A stretch of 5,983 nucleotides of DNA from Saprospirales bacterium (GTDB lineage Bacteria; Bacteroidota; Bacteroidia; Chitinophagales; Saprospiraceae). The DNA lies in the NCBI GenBank assembly GCA_024642645.1, contig JAHEAS010000241.1, forward strand, positions 1 through 5,983, given 5' to 3'. Under the pieces are notes generated by a model, which was not told the origin of the DNA, ran no database searches, and saw nothing but the letters and a program-made list of their open reading frames with translations. This document shows, in pieces, positions 5,066-5,983 of the stretch. How positions within the stretch are numbered: the first letter of the stretch is position 1; every line of letters begins with the position of its first letter. The translations under genes were made by a program, and so were the position numbers.

Positions 5066-5983
5066 ATGAAAAAATTCTTAACTACTTGCACCGCTCTGCT
5101 CACCGTGCTGACGCTTTTTGCGCAGTCTTCGGCAGGATTCTGGAGCGAAAACCACAGCTCCAACTTTGCCAAGCCAGCGTTTATGCCGCTGGAGTGGAGG
5201 GCGCTATCCCTCAACCTCAACGCCATGCGGAACCACCTTCGCCAAGCGCCGATGGAGTTGACAGCTGCGGCACAAAACAGTCCTCTGGAACTGGTGCTGC
5301 CAATGCCCGATGGCACAATGGCAGCGTTCGCCATTTGGGAATCGCCCATCATGGAGCCAGCGTTGGCCGAGAAGTTTCCAATGATAAAAACTTATGCTGG
5401 CCGGGCTTTGTCCCATCCAGAAACCAGCATTCGTCTCGATATCTCACCACAAGGTTTCAATGCTATCATGCACTCCACAGGAGGCGGCACCGTGCTCATC
5501 GTTCCGAACACAACAGATGAGCAAGTGTACCTCAGCTTTTGGTTGAAAAACGTGGATTTCAACACCGAAGAAGCACAGCAGTTCCACTGTGAAGTGAAGC
5601 ATACCCAGGCCGAAATCGAGTCGTTTACCGAAGATTTTGCGCCAGCAAATGAACGTTCGGTCGTGCCAGTTGACCGTTACACCTACCGCTTGGCAGTGGC
5701 TACAACTGCTGAGTATTCATTGAGCGAAGGAGGTACGGTTTCCTCCGTAATGGCTGCGGTTGTCAATGTAGTGAACAATGTGAACAGTGTTTTTGAACGG
5801 GACGCTGCCGTTCGGCTTTTGCTTGTTGCCAACACGGATACCCTGTTTTATTTTTCCAATCCGGACCCCTACACGAACGGGAATACGGAGTCGATGATTG
5901 GCCAAAATCCAACGGTTTTGAATGCTGCATTCACGGTGAATGGCTACGACATGGGGCATGTTTTTGGTACCAATGGCGGTGGA
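5066..5983 (+). CDS. Reprolysin-like (M12B-type) secreted zinc metallopeptidase, 3' end outside window
   Basis: Translated by hand, this frame runs open from the ATG at 5066 for 306 codons to the window edge, so the protein is a fragment. Residues 1-19 form a Sec signal peptide (MKKF, hydrophobic 9-18, cleavage likely at LFA/QSS). Residues about 24-200 resemble the propeptide of reprolysin-like enzymes of Bacteroidota: LELVLPMPDG, then FAIWESPIMEP (to residue 98), KFPMIKTYAGRA and a TSIRLDISPQGF segment. Cys175 in FHCEV may be a zinc-blocking residue. The catalytic domain starts near RYTYRLAVATTAEYS (204-218), followed by VNNVNSVFERD and YDMGHVFGTNGGG (294-306). The zinc motif HExxHxxGxxH and any C-terminal type IX secretion signal would be downstream and cannot be seen, so activity is unproven. 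A likely role is extracellular protein breakdown. It is separated from DUF1684 by 169 bp with its own candidate promoter. Confidence 0.85.
   Translation, partial: MKKFLTTCTALLTVLTLFAQSSAGFWSENHSSNFAKPAFMPLEWRALSLNLNAMRNHLRQAPMELTAAAQNSPLELVLPMPDGTMAAFAIWESPIMEPALAEKFPMIKTYAGRALSHPETSIRLDISPQGFNAIMHSTGGGTVLIVPNTTDEQVYLSFWLKNVDFNTEEAQQFHCEVKHTQAEIESFTEDFAPANERSVVPVDRYTYRLAVATTAEYSLSEGGTVSSVMAAVVNVVNNVNSVFERDAAVRLLLVANTDTLFYFSNPDPYTNGNTESMIGQNPTVLNAAFTVNGYDMGHVFGTNGGG

Overview
The window looks like chromosomal DNA from a Bacteroidota bacterium, plausibly of the Saprospiria/Lewinella/Haliscomenobacter type. The reasons are the best-recognised proteins (a vSGLT-like sodium/sugar symporter, a ChlI-like AAA+ ATPase of a form common in Bacteroidota, DUF1684, a reprolysin-like secreted metallopeptidase), A-rich leaders without strong Shine-Dalgarno sequences, and several copies of the TAnnTTTG -7 promoter element of this phylum. 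The genus-level placement is inference. Base composition looks mixed, near half G+C, and even across the window; I see no insertion sequence, tRNA, rRNA, CRISPR array or phage gene.

Layout: the left half is on the minus strand and the right half on the plus strand, divided by a 309-bp divergent promoter region (2445-2753). Minus strand, from the centre outwards: an SSS-family sodium:sugar symporter (780-2444), a strong hairpin/T-tract terminator (699-755), then a probable lipoprotein L,D-transpeptidase of the YkuD/COG3786 type (657 down to base 1, cut by the window edge after its catalytic cysteine). Plus strand: a 493-residue ChlI/MoxR-like AAA+ ATPase (2754-4235), 40 bp later a secreted DUF1684 protein (4276-4896), then a 169-bp gap with small hairpins and a candidate promoter, and finally a secreted reprolysin-like zinc metallopeptidase (5066 to the right edge, cut before its HExxH zinc site).

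Working together: the ATPase and DUF1684 genes are close enough to share a transcript. The other genes seem to be separate units, because a terminator or a promoter-like spacer lies between them. Four of the five products act at or outside the inner membrane (sugar uptake, peptidoglycan cross-linking or modification, an unknown exported protein, extracellular proteolysis). The ATPase is cytoplasmic. No single pathway joins them on this evidence.

I found no convincing new multi-gene system. The points most worth a second look are the ATPase without an adjacent VWA partner and with a DUF1684 neighbour, its Asn-Glu Walker B and poly-Asp tail, a Ser-to-Ala change at the predicted sodium site of the symporter, and the back-to-back promoter elements in the central spacer.
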